A DNA stretch of 64,000 nt, taken from NCBI RefSeq assembly GCF_006912135.1, contig NZ_VIRS01000014.1, positions 124,001 through 188,000 of the forward strand, written 5' to 3'. The DNA comes from Cryptosporangium phraense (lineage in GTDB: Bacteria > Actinomycetota > Actinomycetes > Mycobacteriales > Cryptosporangiaceae). A program made the translations under genes and the position numbers. A model generated the notes under the pieces. The model worked only from the letters and a program-made list of their open reading frames with translations. It made no database searches and was not told where the DNA came from. Positions 47,671 to 55,653 of the stretch are shown piece by piece. The first letter of the stretch is position 1; each line of letters starts with the position of its first letter.

Positions 47671-48816
47671 GTGCGTAACCCTCTCGCCCGCCGGTTCAGC
47701 CGGGTTGCGGCGCTGACCACGGCGGCAGCGCTCGCGCTGGCGATCACGGCCTGCTCGCCGCCCGAGAAGAACGACGACTCGAGCAGCAGCGGCGACACGG
47801 CGAAGGCGGCCACCGCCACCAGCGCCAAGGACCTCGGGAGCCTCGACGACCTGGTCGCGGCCGCGAAGAAGGAGGGCGCTCTCAACGTCATCGCGCTCCC
47901 GCCGGACTGGGCCAACTACGGCAACATCATCAAGGCCTTCGAGAGCAAGTACGGCCTCAAGGTCACCTCGGCCCAGCCGGACGCGTCCAGCGCCGACGAG
48001 ATCACCGCGGCCAAGCAGCTCAAGGGCCAGGACCGCGCGCCGGACGTGTTCGACCTCAGCCCGGCCGTCGCCGCCGCGAACACCGACCTGTTCGCGCCGT
48101 ACCAGACAGAGAAGTTCGCCGACATCCCGGCCGACCTCAAGGACCCCAAGGGCACCTGGGTCAACGACTACGGCGGCTACATGTCGATCGGCTACGACTC
48201 GGCCAAGGTCCCGGCTCCGGCGTCGATCGCCGACCTGCTCAAGCCCGCCTACAAGGGCAAGGTCGCGCTCAACGGTGACCCGACGCAGGCCGGCGCCGCG
48301 TTCAGCGGTGTCGTGATGGCCGCGCTGGGCAACGGCGGTTCGGCCGACGACATCGCCCCGGGCGTCGAGTTCTTCAAGAAGCTCAAGGCCGCCGGCAACT
48401 TCCTGCCGGTCGACCCGACCCCGGCGACGATCGAGTCGGGCCAGACCCCGGTCGTCATCGACTGGGACTACCTGAACGTCGCCGAGGCGGCCAAGCTCAC
48501 GACCTGGAAGACCGTCGTCCCGGCGAACGCCGTGCTCGGCAGCTACTACGTCCAGGCGATCAGCAAGGACGCTCCGCACCCGGCCGCGGCGCGGCTCTGG
48601 CAGGAGTTCCTCTACTCGGACGAGGGTCAGAACCTGTGGCTCGCCGGTGGCGCCCGCCCGGTGCGCGCCGACTCGATGGAGAAGGCCGGCACGATCGACA
48701 AGGCCGCCTACGGGAAGCTCCCGGCCGTGACCGGCACGCCGGTCTTCCAGACCGACGAGCAGACCACGAAGACCAAGGAATACCTCGCCGCGAACTGGGC
48801 GAAGGCCGTTGCCTGA
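47671..48816 (+). CDS. ABC importer solute-binding lipoprotein (PotD/AfuA-like)
   Basis: The 381-residue protein starts at GTG, preceded by AAGGAGG at a five-base spacer. It has a lipoprotein signal ending in the lipobox ITAC with Cys28, so it is anchored outside the membrane. The mature part follows the type-1 periplasmic fold of the extracellular solute-binding protein 1/6 families: GALNVIALPPDWANYGNIIKAF near 70, PDVFDLSPAVAAA near 120, WVNDYGGYMSIGYDSAKVP near 160 and QEFLYSDEGQNLWLAGGARP near 312. Substrates of the family are polyamines, iron(III), thiamine or phosphonates. It is the first gene of a complete four-gene import operon. Confidence 0.88.
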   Translation: MRNPLARRFSRVAALTTAAALALAITACSPPEKNDDSSSSGDTAKAATATSAKDLGSLDDLVAAAKKEGALNVIALPPDWANYGNIIKAFESKYGLKVTSAQPDASSADEITAAKQLKGQDRAPDVFDLSPAVAAANTDLFAPYQTEKFADIPADLKDPKGTWVNDYGGYMSIGYDSAKVPAPASIADLLKPAYKGKVALNGDPTQAGAAFSGVVMAALGNGGSADDIAPGVEFFKKLKAAGNFLPVDPTPATIESGQTPVVIDWDYLNVAEAAKLTTWKTVVPANAVLGSYYVQAISKDAPHPAAARLWQEFLYSDEGQNLWLAGGARPVRADSMEKAGTIDKAAYGKLPAVTGTPVFQTDEQTTKTKEYLAANWAKAVA

Positions 48817-49750
48817 GTCAGCTCCTCCGATTGAGGTGCTGACCCGTCCGACCCCGCCTCCCGCACCAGGGGGCGGGGTCGGGCGGTCACGCCTCCGGTC
48901 ACTGCCGTCACTGCTCGGCGTCGTGCCGTTCGGCGCCTACGTCGTCATCTTCCTGATCATTCCGACGCTCGTCGTCGCGATCGGGGCGTTCACCGCCAAC
49001 CCGGAGGACGGGGGCGGCGTCACGCTGGCGAACATCAAGGCGCTGGGTGAGCGGCAGGTGCTCGACGCGTTCGTCTTCAGCATCTCGCTGTCGGCGGCGT
49101 CGGCGCTGATGGGCGCGATCCTGGGTGCGCTGCTCGCGTACGCGGTGGCGACCGCCAAGCCGAACGGGATGCTGCGCCGGGTCGTCACGTCGGCCTGTGC
49201 GGTGCTCGCGCAGTTCGGCGGCGTCACGCTGGCGTTCGCGTTCCTGGCGACGATCGGCCTCACCGGCTTCATCACGCTCTACCTGCAGAACCACTTCGAC
49301 GTGAACATCTTCTCGGGTGGCGTCTGGCTGTTCGAGTTGCCGGGCCTCACGCTGGTCTACACGTACTTCCAGATCCCGCTGATGGTGATCGTGTTCCTGC
49401 CCGCGCTGGACGGGATCCGTCCGCAGTGGCGGGAGGCGGCCGAGAGCCTCGGCGGCTCGACCTGGCAGTACTGGCGCCTGGTCGGTGGCCCGCTGCTGGC
49501 CCCGGCGTTCCTCGGCTCGACGCTGCTGCTGTTCGCGAACGCGTTCTCGGCCTACGCGACCGCGGCCGCCCTGGTCAGCCAGGGCTCGCCGATCGTGCCG
49601 CTGCAGATCCGGAACGCGCTCACCAGCGAGGTGCTGCTCGGCCAGCAGAACGTCGGCAAGGCGCTGGCGCTCGGCATGGTCGTCGTCGTCGCGATCGTCA
49701 TGTGGCTCTACGCGCTGCTGCAGCGTCGGACGTCACGGTGGCTCGGGTGA
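48809..49750 (+). CDS. ABC importer permease (PotB-like)
   Basis: The 313-residue permease has six predicted helices and the BPD_transp_1 domain. The EAA loop, which contacts the ATPase, is LDGIRPQWREAAESLGGSTWQYWRLV near residues 196-222 with the conserved EAAxxLGG. A proline-rich cytosolic start precedes helix 1 (LGVVPFGAYVVIFLIIPTLVVA). The TTG at 48809 overlaps the upstream stop by 8 bp; a GTG at 48833 is an alternative, so the start is uncertain. It would pair with the next gene as a heterodimeric channel. Its stop overlaps the second permease in a GTGA. Confidence 0.86.
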   Translation: MPESAPPIEVLTRPTPPPAPGGGVGRSRLRSLPSLLGVVPFGAYVVIFLIIPTLVVAIGAFTANPEDGGGVTLANIKALGERQVLDAFVFSISLSAASALMGAILGALLAYAVATAKPNGMLRRVVTSACAVLAQFGGVTLAFAFLATIGLTGFITLYLQNHFDVNIFSGGVWLFELPGLTLVYTYFQIPLMVIVFLPALDGIRPQWREAAESLGGSTWQYWRLVGGPLLAPAFLGSTLLLFANAFSAYATAAALVSQGSPIVPLQIRNALTSEVLLGQQNVGKALALGMVVVVAIVMWLYALLQRRTSRWLG

Positions 49751-50553
49751 ACGCGGCCCGGCGCCGGAAGCTGGCGCTCTTCCGCTGGATCGTCGTCGTC
49801 GTGCTCGGCCTGTTCTTCCTGCTCCCGCTGTACGCGATGCTGGAGTTCACGACCCGCGCGGCGAACGGCCGCACCGCGCAGACGTGGAAGACGCTGGCCG
49901 ACTGGCGGCAGATCCAGGAGAACTATCCCGATCTGTCGACCGGCATCGTCTACTCGCTGGAGCAGGCGGCGTTGACCGCCGTGCTGATGCTGATCCTGCT
50001 CGTCCCGACGATGGTCTGGGTCCGGCTCCGGCTGCCCTGGCTCCGCCGTCCGATGGAGTTCCTCTGCCTGCTTCCGCTGACGATCCCGGCGATCGTCCTC
50101 GTGGTGGGTCTGGCTCCGGTCTACGCCTGGGTGACGTACCTGGTCAACGGCTCGTCGATCTGGCTGACGTTCGCCTACGTGATCCTCGTCCTGCCGTTCG
50201 CGTACCGGGCGCTGGACGCCGGGCTCTCGGCGATCGACGTCAAGACGCTGTCCGAGGCGGCCAGGAGCCTCGGCGCCGGCTGGGGCACGGTGCTCTGGCG
50301 GGTCGTGCTGCCGAACATCCGCTCGGCGGTGCTGTCGTCGGCGTTCCTCTCGGTCGCGCTGGTGCTCGGCGAGTTCACGATCGCGTCCCTGCTCAGCCGG
50401 GAGAACCTGCAGGTCGCGATCAACCTGCTGGGTAAGAGCGACACGCAGATCTCGGTCGCGGTGTCGCTGGTCGCGTTGGTTCTCGCGTTCGTCCTGTTGT
50501 TCGCGCTCTCGTTCGTCGGTGGCCGACGACGGTCTTCGAAGGAAGCCTCATGA
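49747..50553 (+). CDS. ABC importer permease (PotC-like)
   Basis: A 268-residue inner-membrane permease, the second channel subunit. It starts at the GTG in a GTGA overlap with the first permease. Six helices are predicted; the EAA loop is DAGLSAIDVKTLSEAARSLGAGWGTVLWRVVLPN near residue 160-192, in the canonical place. The C-terminus ends in a basic stretch GGRRRSSKEAS. The stop overlaps the ATPase start in an ATGA. All four genes are thus translationally coupled and should be expressed at matching levels. Confidence 0.88.
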   Translation: MNAARRRKLALFRWIVVVVLGLFFLLPLYAMLEFTTRAANGRTAQTWKTLADWRQIQENYPDLSTGIVYSLEQAALTAVLMLILLVPTMVWVRLRLPWLRRPMEFLCLLPLTIPAIVLVVGLAPVYAWVTYLVNGSSIWLTFAYVILVLPFAYRALDAGLSAIDVKTLSEAARSLGAGWGTVLWRVVLPNIRSAVLSSAFLSVALVLGEFTIASLLSRENLQVAINLLGKSDTQISVAVSLVALVLAFVLLFALSFVGGRRRSSKEAS

Positions 50554-51617
50554 CGGTTGCTACGGATTTGCGCCAGGACAGCCTGGAAGTCGCGCTGGCC
50601 GGCCTGCGCCGCTCGTACGGCCCGGTGCACGCGCTGGACGGGCTCGACCTCACGCTGGCGCCGGGTGAGCTGGTCGCGCTGCTCGGCCCGTCCGGGTGCG
50701 GCAAGACCACCGCGCTACGCGTGCTGGCCGGTCTCGAGGACGCGGACTCGGGCACGGTGACCGTCGGCGGGAAGGACCTGACCCGGGTTCCGGCCAACAA
50801 GCGGAACATGGGCATGGTCTTCCAGGCCTACAGCCTGTTCCCGCACCTCACCGCGGTCCAGAACGTCGAGTTCGGACTGCGGTTGCGCGGGATCGGATCG
50901 GCCGAGCGCCGGAAGCGGGCGTCCGAGGCGCTCGACCTGGTCGGGCTCTCGGCGCAGTCGGGCCGGTTCCCGCACGAGATGTCCGGCGGGCAGCAGCAGC
51001 GGGTCGCGCTGGCCCGGGCGCTGGCGATCCGGCCGGCCGTGCTGCTGCTCGACGAGCCGCTCTCGGCGCTGGACGCGAAGGTCCGCGTGCAGCTGCGGGA
51101 CGAGATCCGGCGGATCCAGCTGGAGGTCGGCACCACCACGCTGTTCGTGACCCACGACCAGGAGGAGGCCCTCGCGGTCGCCGACCGGGTCGGCGTCATG
51201 CGGGCGGGCAACCTGGAGCAGATCGGGGCTCCGGAGGAGGTCTACGCTCGCCCGTCGACGGCGTTCGTCGCCGAGTTCGTCGGGCTGAGCAACCGGCTTC
51301 CCGGTGAGGTCCGGGACGGCGGGGTGGTCGAGGTCCTCGGGCAGGTGCTGCCGATGGCGTCGGCCGAGGCCGCCTCCCGTGGGACGGCGGTGACCGCCTA
51401 CGTGCGGCCGGAGGCCGTGCAGGTCTCCGCCGACGACACTGCGGACGCCCGGGTGGTGGCCGCCGCGTTCCTCGGGCCGAGCAGCCGGGTGACGGTGACG
51501 ATGCCGGGCGGTGAGACCGTGATCGCGCAGGTGCCCAGCTCGACCGTGTCGTCGCTGGGTCCGGGCACGGCGGTGCGGGTGTCGTTCGCGCCGACCCCGG
51601 TCGCGGTCTCCGTCTGA
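50550..51617 (+). CDS. ABC importer ATP-binding protein (PotA-like)
   Basis: The 355-residue ATPase powers the importer. Walker A GPSGCGKTT is near residue 48, Q-loop GMVFQAYSLFPHL near 90, the signature MSGGQQQRVALARAL near 143, Walker B VLLLDEPLSALDAKVR near 163, and the H-loop VTHDQEEALAVADR near 198. Residues 240-355 form a TOBE-type regulatory domain, as in PotA, FbpC and sn-glycerol-3-phosphate importers (VAEFVGLSNRLPGEV onwards). It ends the operon; the gene is followed by a G/C hairpin and a convergent response regulator gene. Confidence 0.92.
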   Translation: MTVATDLRQDSLEVALAGLRRSYGPVHALDGLDLTLAPGELVALLGPSGCGKTTALRVLAGLEDADSGTVTVGGKDLTRVPANKRNMGMVFQAYSLFPHLTAVQNVEFGLRLRGIGSAERRKRASEALDLVGLSAQSGRFPHEMSGGQQQRVALARALAIRPAVLLLDEPLSALDAKVRVQLRDEIRRIQLEVGTTTLFVTHDQEEALAVADRVGVMRAGNLEQIGAPEEVYARPSTAFVAEFVGLSNRLPGEVRDGGVVEVLGQVLPMASAEAASRGTAVTAYVRPEAVQVSADDTADARVVAAAFLGPSSRVTVTMPGGETVIAQVPSSTVSSLGPGTAVRVSFAPTPVAVSV

Positions 51618-51620
51618 TCG

Positions 51621-51649
51621 GTGGGGCCGCGACTACCCGCCGCGGCCAC
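51621..51649. terminator. Hairpin between the ABC operon and the convergent response regulator
   Basis: GGCCGCG (51625-51631) pairs with CGCGGCC (51641-51647) across a 9-base loop; a GTG/CAC pair can extend the stem with a bulge. It starts a few bases after the ATPase stop (51617) and lies before the end of the convergent gene at 51678. Confidence 0.5.
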
Positions 51650-51677
51650 GCCCCCTCCTACGTGTGTGTTCCTGGGC

Positions 51678-52547
51678 TCACTCCAGCCGGGGTGAGCTCA
51701 GGACTCCGTCTTCGACCGCGCGGTCGCGGAGTTCGAGCTTCGTGCGGGCCGCGCGCCCGGCCTGCTCGTACTTGTCGCGGACGCGGTCCAGGTAGCTCTT
51801 CGCCGTGCCCTGCTTGACGTTCAGGCGCCGCGCGACGCTGGACATCGTCAGGCCCGAGGCGTAGAGGCGCAGGGCCTCGCGCTCCTGGCCGGAGAGTTCC
51901 GGCACGCCGTAGGTCTTCGTCCGCTGGATCAGCGCCGCGTGGCTCTGCGACACGTGCCGCTCGCCGTTGGCCGCCGCGGCCAGCGCCTGGCGCATGTCGG
52001 TCGCGTCCTGCGATTTGCGGACGTAACTGAGCGCACCGGCGCGGCCGGCCTCGTGCACCAGGCCGGCGTCGTCGATCGTGCTGCACGTGACGACCGCGAA
52101 ACCGGCCTGGATCAGCGCCATCACGTTCTCGGCGACCCTCCGCCCGTCGCGCAGGCGCAGATCGAGCAGTGCGACCGGAGCGAGCGGGGTGATCGGGCCG
52201 TCGTCGGCGAACGTTCGCGGGCGCATCGACGGGACCGAGGCGGTGCCCCGCGCCGGTTCGCCCGGGTGCACGCCGTTGTTGCGCCGCAGCGTCTCGTACG
52301 GCGTCCGGCTGTACCCGCCGGTGCCGTTGGTTCTCATTCCGTTGGGTTGAGCGACGCGCGCGAGCAGCTCGGTCACCGACTTCGCGGTCCCGACCACCCG
52401 GACGTCGAGTCCGTCGGTCGTCCCGTCGGGTCTCGGGGCCGCGTGGGAGAGCCAGGCGGCTATCCCGTGCAACAGGATCTCGTCATCGTCGATGACCACC
52501 ACGCGGACCACGCCACCACGGCTCAGGCCGCTGTCTTCGTGTCCCAT
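51678..52547 (-). CDS. LuxR-type response regulator with a long insertion in the receiver
   Basis: The 289-residue protein has a receiver starting VVRVVVIDDDEILLHG with the acidic pocket at Asp20-22, and a C-terminal LuxR-type helix-turn-helix: LSGQEREALRLYASGLTMSSVARRLNVKQGTAKSYLDRVRDKY in three pieces around residues 218-260. The likely phospho-acceptor is Asp129 in VALLDLRLRDG. In ordinary receivers the pocket and acceptor are about 45 residues apart; here the gap is about 108, because 60 extra residues (from about 65 to 122, polar and Pro/Gly-rich) are inserted. The ATG follows GGAGG by four bases and overlaps the kinase gene by 25 bp, so the two form an operon. Confidence 0.85.
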   Translation of the reverse strand: MGHEDSGLSRGGVVRVVVIDDDEILLHGIAAWLSHAAPRPDGTTDGLDVRVVGTAKSVTELLARVAQPNGMRTNGTGGYSRTPYETLRRNNGVHPGEPARGTASVPSMRPRTFADDGPITPLAPVALLDLRLRDGRRVAENVMALIQAGFAVVTCSTIDDAGLVHEAGRAGALSYVRKSQDATDMRQALAAAANGERHVSQSHAALIQRTKTYGVPELSGQEREALRLYASGLTMSSVARRLNVKQGTAKSYLDRVRDKYEQAGRAARTKLELRDRAVEDGVLSSPRLE

Positions 52548-55069
52548 GTCACCTCCAGCCAGGCGATGCTCGTCATTTCGGGTTCTACGTCAACGCGGAT
52601 ATGTCGATCAGGAATCAGTTGGTTGCCGGTGCCGACCGCCACCGCCTCCAGTACCGGCGCGGGCGTGCCGGTAGGGAAGCAGAACGTGATCGCGATCTCC
52701 TCGGGCGTTCCCCGGACGGTGAACGTGGCCTCACCGGGCAGCGCCTCCATCAGCATCCGATCGGCCAGCCGCGTGAACGTGCGCTGCCAGTCGGGGGAGA
52801 GGGCGTCCAGGCCGTCGCCGAGATGCAGGATCGGTACGACGTCGCGCTGCCTCGCGCTGCGGGTGACGGCGGCGACGGCGTCCAGGGTGGCTATCGGGGT
52901 CGTGAGGTCGTCGTGGTCGACCAGCGCGCGGACCTCCGCGGCGGCGAGCTCGCACCGTCTTCGAACGACTGGGGTCTCCGGGTTCGCGCTGCCGTTGGCC
53001 AGGGCCCGGAGCAGCGGGAACAGGTCGCGGTTGAGGGCCGCGTCGCGTTGCTTGCGATCGGCGGTCACGGCCTCGCGCGCTGCGCGCGCAGCGTCCAGAT
53101 GGTGCTGTTCGGACAGCGCGGCCGCCGCGTCGGTCGCGTGCTGACGGAGCTGGAGGACGATCACCAGCGCGCCGACCTGGGGAATTCCGGCACCGAAGAC
53201 GACGCCGAGCGCGTACGCGAAGGCCGGGCCGGAGCCGCTCCACTCGATCGTCACCGCGCTGAGCGTGGTGAGCGCCAGCGACAACCAGGCCAGGTCGAAC
53301 CACCGCGGACGCTGGACCGCGAACACCGAGAGGATCCAGCCGAGGACGCCGATCGGCCAGTTGGCCGGCGTGAGCAGGCCGGCCGGGGTGCAGTCGAGCA
53401 GGACGGCGAGCGCGGCGACGACCGAGAGGCCGGTGAGCCACCACGCGTGCCGGTCGATCAGGTCCGAGGGGAACCGGCCCTTGCCCTGCACCGTGACCAG
53501 CGCGACCTGGATCAGCGTGACGACGAACAGCACCAGCCAGCCGGAGAGCGCGGCCCAGCCCGAGCGGTACTCCGACCAGCTCGTGATCAGCAGGCCCAGG
53601 CTCAGCGCCTGCCAGAAGTGGCCGATCCAGGCGAGCGCGAGCAGCCCGTAGCGGGTGAAGCGGTCGGCGAGGACGCGCTCCTCGATCAGCGGGCCCGGCT
53701 CGGCCTCGCCGGGCGCCGGCGCGGGGTCGGCGACGCCGGACGGCGCGGGCTCCCACTGGGCCCCGGGCCGGACCAGGCGGGCCTCGGCCAGCGACCAGCG
53801 GAGCGTGACGACGGTGCCGCGCCCGATCGCGGACCGGACGTACGCGGCCCCGCCGACCGCGGCCATCCGGCCGGTCAGCGACTTCGACAGGCCGAGCCCG
53901 CCGCTGCCCGCGTTGGCCGGGTCGAAGCCGCGGCCGCGGTCGTGGATCGTGAGCTCGAGCGCGTCCGCGGTACCCCGGGCGGCGATGCCCACCTCGGTGG
54001 TGCCCGCGTGCTTCTCGACGTTCGACAGCGCCTCCCGGCTGGCGGCCGCGAACGCCGCGGTCACCTCGGCCGGGAGCACGTCGTCCGGAGCGCCGTCGGC
54101 GAGGTAAGGCCGCAGCCCGCGGTAGGACGCCTGCCGGGCGGCGACGGCGACGAGCTGGCGGCCGGTGCGCAGCGGCTCGTCGGACTCGGAGTCGCGGGAC
54201 AGGGCCTCGAGGTCGTCGGTGCAGCGGGCGCGCACGATGTCGGCGCGGCCCCGCAGGCCGCCACGGGCGATCGCGGTCAGCGTCGTCAGCACCGTGTCGT
54301 GCAGCAGGAGACGGCGGGCGCCGCGGTCGTGCAGACGGGCCTGCTCCACCGTGTCGGTGCGGCCGGTGATGTTGCGCCTGGCGATCGTGGCGCTCGCGTT
54401 GGTCGCACCGAGCCGGACCAGGTGGACCAGCATGAGGCCGATCGCGGCCAGGGCCAGCAGCACGCCTGCGGCCTGCGCGGTGCCCTCGAGCGGACGGGCC
54501 AGCCCGAGCGGTTCGTTGCTGCCGGCCTGGATGCCGGCGACCCGGGAGCCGAACAGATACGCGGCGATCTCGACCAGGGCGACCGCCCAGACCAGCGGAG
54601 CGCGAAGCCGCCAGGCCGCGAGCAGGATCGAGACGCCGGCCCAGCCGACGACCCAGCTCCCGGCGGCGCCGACGAACTCGGTGGGGAGCAGACGAACCAT
54701 GGCGATCAGCAGCCCGACTGAAACGAGCGTGTCGCCGAGAACCGCCCAGACCGGTAACTGTCCGCCACGCCAGCACGTCCAGGCCGCGATCAGCCCCCAG
54801 GCGATCGCGCCGGCGAGGAGCACGTCCCGCCAGTACGACGGCGCGGCCACCGGCCCGCTGGCGTACGCGACGACCGGCGCGATGACGCACCAGGCCGTCC
54901 GCAGAATCGCCGCCGATCGGGCCGCCACCGGCCCCAACCCGACTTCGCGGGAGAGGAGTGTCGGCGCCGGGAGCGCGGAATCCGTAGGTGTAGCCGGGTC
55001 ACCGTCGTGGTACTCGGGCGGCACGTGCGCCGGTCTACCGCGTAATGCGTAGACCAATGTCAGTGGCAT
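52523..55069 (-). CDS. Large histidine kinase-like protein with duplicated membrane and kinase modules
   Basis: The 848-residue protein consists of two similar halves. The first has about six membrane helices (residues 48-235), then a helix with LLLHDTVLTTLTAI near 255, and an intact ATPase domain: SREALSNVEKHAG (N box), HDRGRGFDP (G1) and GGLGLSKSL (G2), ending near 430. The second half has a new block of helices (about 485-665), a coiled segment (DAAAALSEQHHLDAARAAREAV) and a region near 700-840 that follows kinase layout but lacks recognisable N and G boxes. So only the first module seems able to bind ATP. The 25-bp overlap with the response regulator marks it as the partner of that protein. 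Confidence 0.82.
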   Translation of the reverse strand: MPLTLVYALRGRPAHVPPEYHDGDPATPTDSALPAPTLLSREVGLGPVAARSAAILRTAWCVIAPVVAYASGPVAAPSYWRDVLLAGAIAWGLIAAWTCWRGGQLPVWAVLGDTLVSVGLLIAMVRLLPTEFVGAAGSWVVGWAGVSILLAAWRLRAPLVWAVALVEIAAYLFGSRVAGIQAGSNEPLGLARPLEGTAQAAGVLLALAAIGLMLVHLVRLGATNASATIARRNITGRTDTVEQARLHDRGARRLLLHDTVLTTLTAIARGGLRGRADIVRARCTDDLEALSRDSESDEPLRTGRQLVAVAARQASYRGLRPYLADGAPDDVLPAEVTAAFAAASREALSNVEKHAGTTEVGIAARGTADALELTIHDRGRGFDPANAGSGGLGLSKSLTGRMAAVGGAAYVRSAIGRGTVVTLRWSLAEARLVRPGAQWEPAPSGVADPAPAPGEAEPGPLIEERVLADRFTRYGLLALAWIGHFWQALSLGLLITSWSEYRSGWAALSGWLVLFVVTLIQVALVTVQGKGRFPSDLIDRHAWWLTGLSVVAALAVLLDCTPAGLLTPANWPIGVLGWILSVFAVQRPRWFDLAWLSLALTTLSAVTIEWSGSGPAFAYALGVVFGAGIPQVGALVIVLQLRQHATDAAAALSEQHHLDAARAAREAVTADRKQRDAALNRDLFPLLRALANGSANPETPVVRRRCELAAAEVRALVDHDDLTTPIATLDAVAAVTRSARQRDVVPILHLGDGLDALSPDWQRTFTRLADRMLMEALPGEATFTVRGTPEEIAITFCFPTGTPAPVLEAVAVGTGNQLIPDRHIRVDVEPEMTSIAWLEVTWDTKTAA

Positions 55070-55653
55070 CCCGTCGATCCTTCGGTCTCGTCGGTCGGGC
55101 GGAATTCGTCTCTATTCGGGCTTAACACATCGGCTAGGAATGCGAAAACCTTTCAGGTATCGATTTCTGTGCTGTACTTCCCCGTTGGCGGGGCTGCTCA
55201 CTCGTGCTGGTTCCGACCGGTACCAAAGATTCTTATTCGGTGGGTGACGCTGAGTGACTATTTCGGAGCCGGTCGATCGGTGACGCTCTGCAATGGGCTG
55301 GTGTCGCTGCTGCATTAGTGACGGATCGAGTCGCGGAATTGCGGGTGCGGCCCGCGCTCGGTCGGACACTGTGGATTCCCCGGAACCGGATTCCGTAGTG
55401 ACGCGGATCGGAGTATGCCCCCAAACTGGAGCCAGTGGGGGGCAGGGCTCGTGGGCAGGGACGGTTCGGCGGGTCGGCTGAGGAGCGGGTAGTCCGTCCG
55501 GCCGAGGCGACTGGGTCGTGTGACCGGTGGGTGCTCTGAGGCTGGTGTTCGGCGGGCCGGCGGCGCGGCTTAAGAGAGCCCGAAGGCTCGCGTAAACCGG
55601 GCACCCGAATTGACCGGAGGGCAGTGGCACCCGGCACGATGAGACCCGTTTAG
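55070..55653. other. 584-base intergenic region before the expansin-like gene
   Basis: The first 300 bases are less GC-rich than the surroundings, consistent with promoters for the divergent kinase and expansin-like genes. A plus-strand frame at 55293 with a cysteine-rich start (MGWCRCCISD) lacks a ribosome-binding site and coding bias. I looked for the ydaO-type cyclic di-AMP riboswitch often found before cell-wall genes in actinobacteria and did not see its conserved core. The transcript start and any leader structure remain unknown. Confidence 0.4.

Noticed and set aside
55293-55481. Cysteine-rich start MGWCRCCISD as a possible leader peptide
   Set aside because: No ribosome-binding site, no fit to the leader-peptide pattern, and it is far from the next gene.
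55380-55653. Possible cyclic di-AMP (ydaO) riboswitch before the expansin-like gene
   Set aside because: The conserved core segments were not found by eye; a covariance search would be needed to reopen this.
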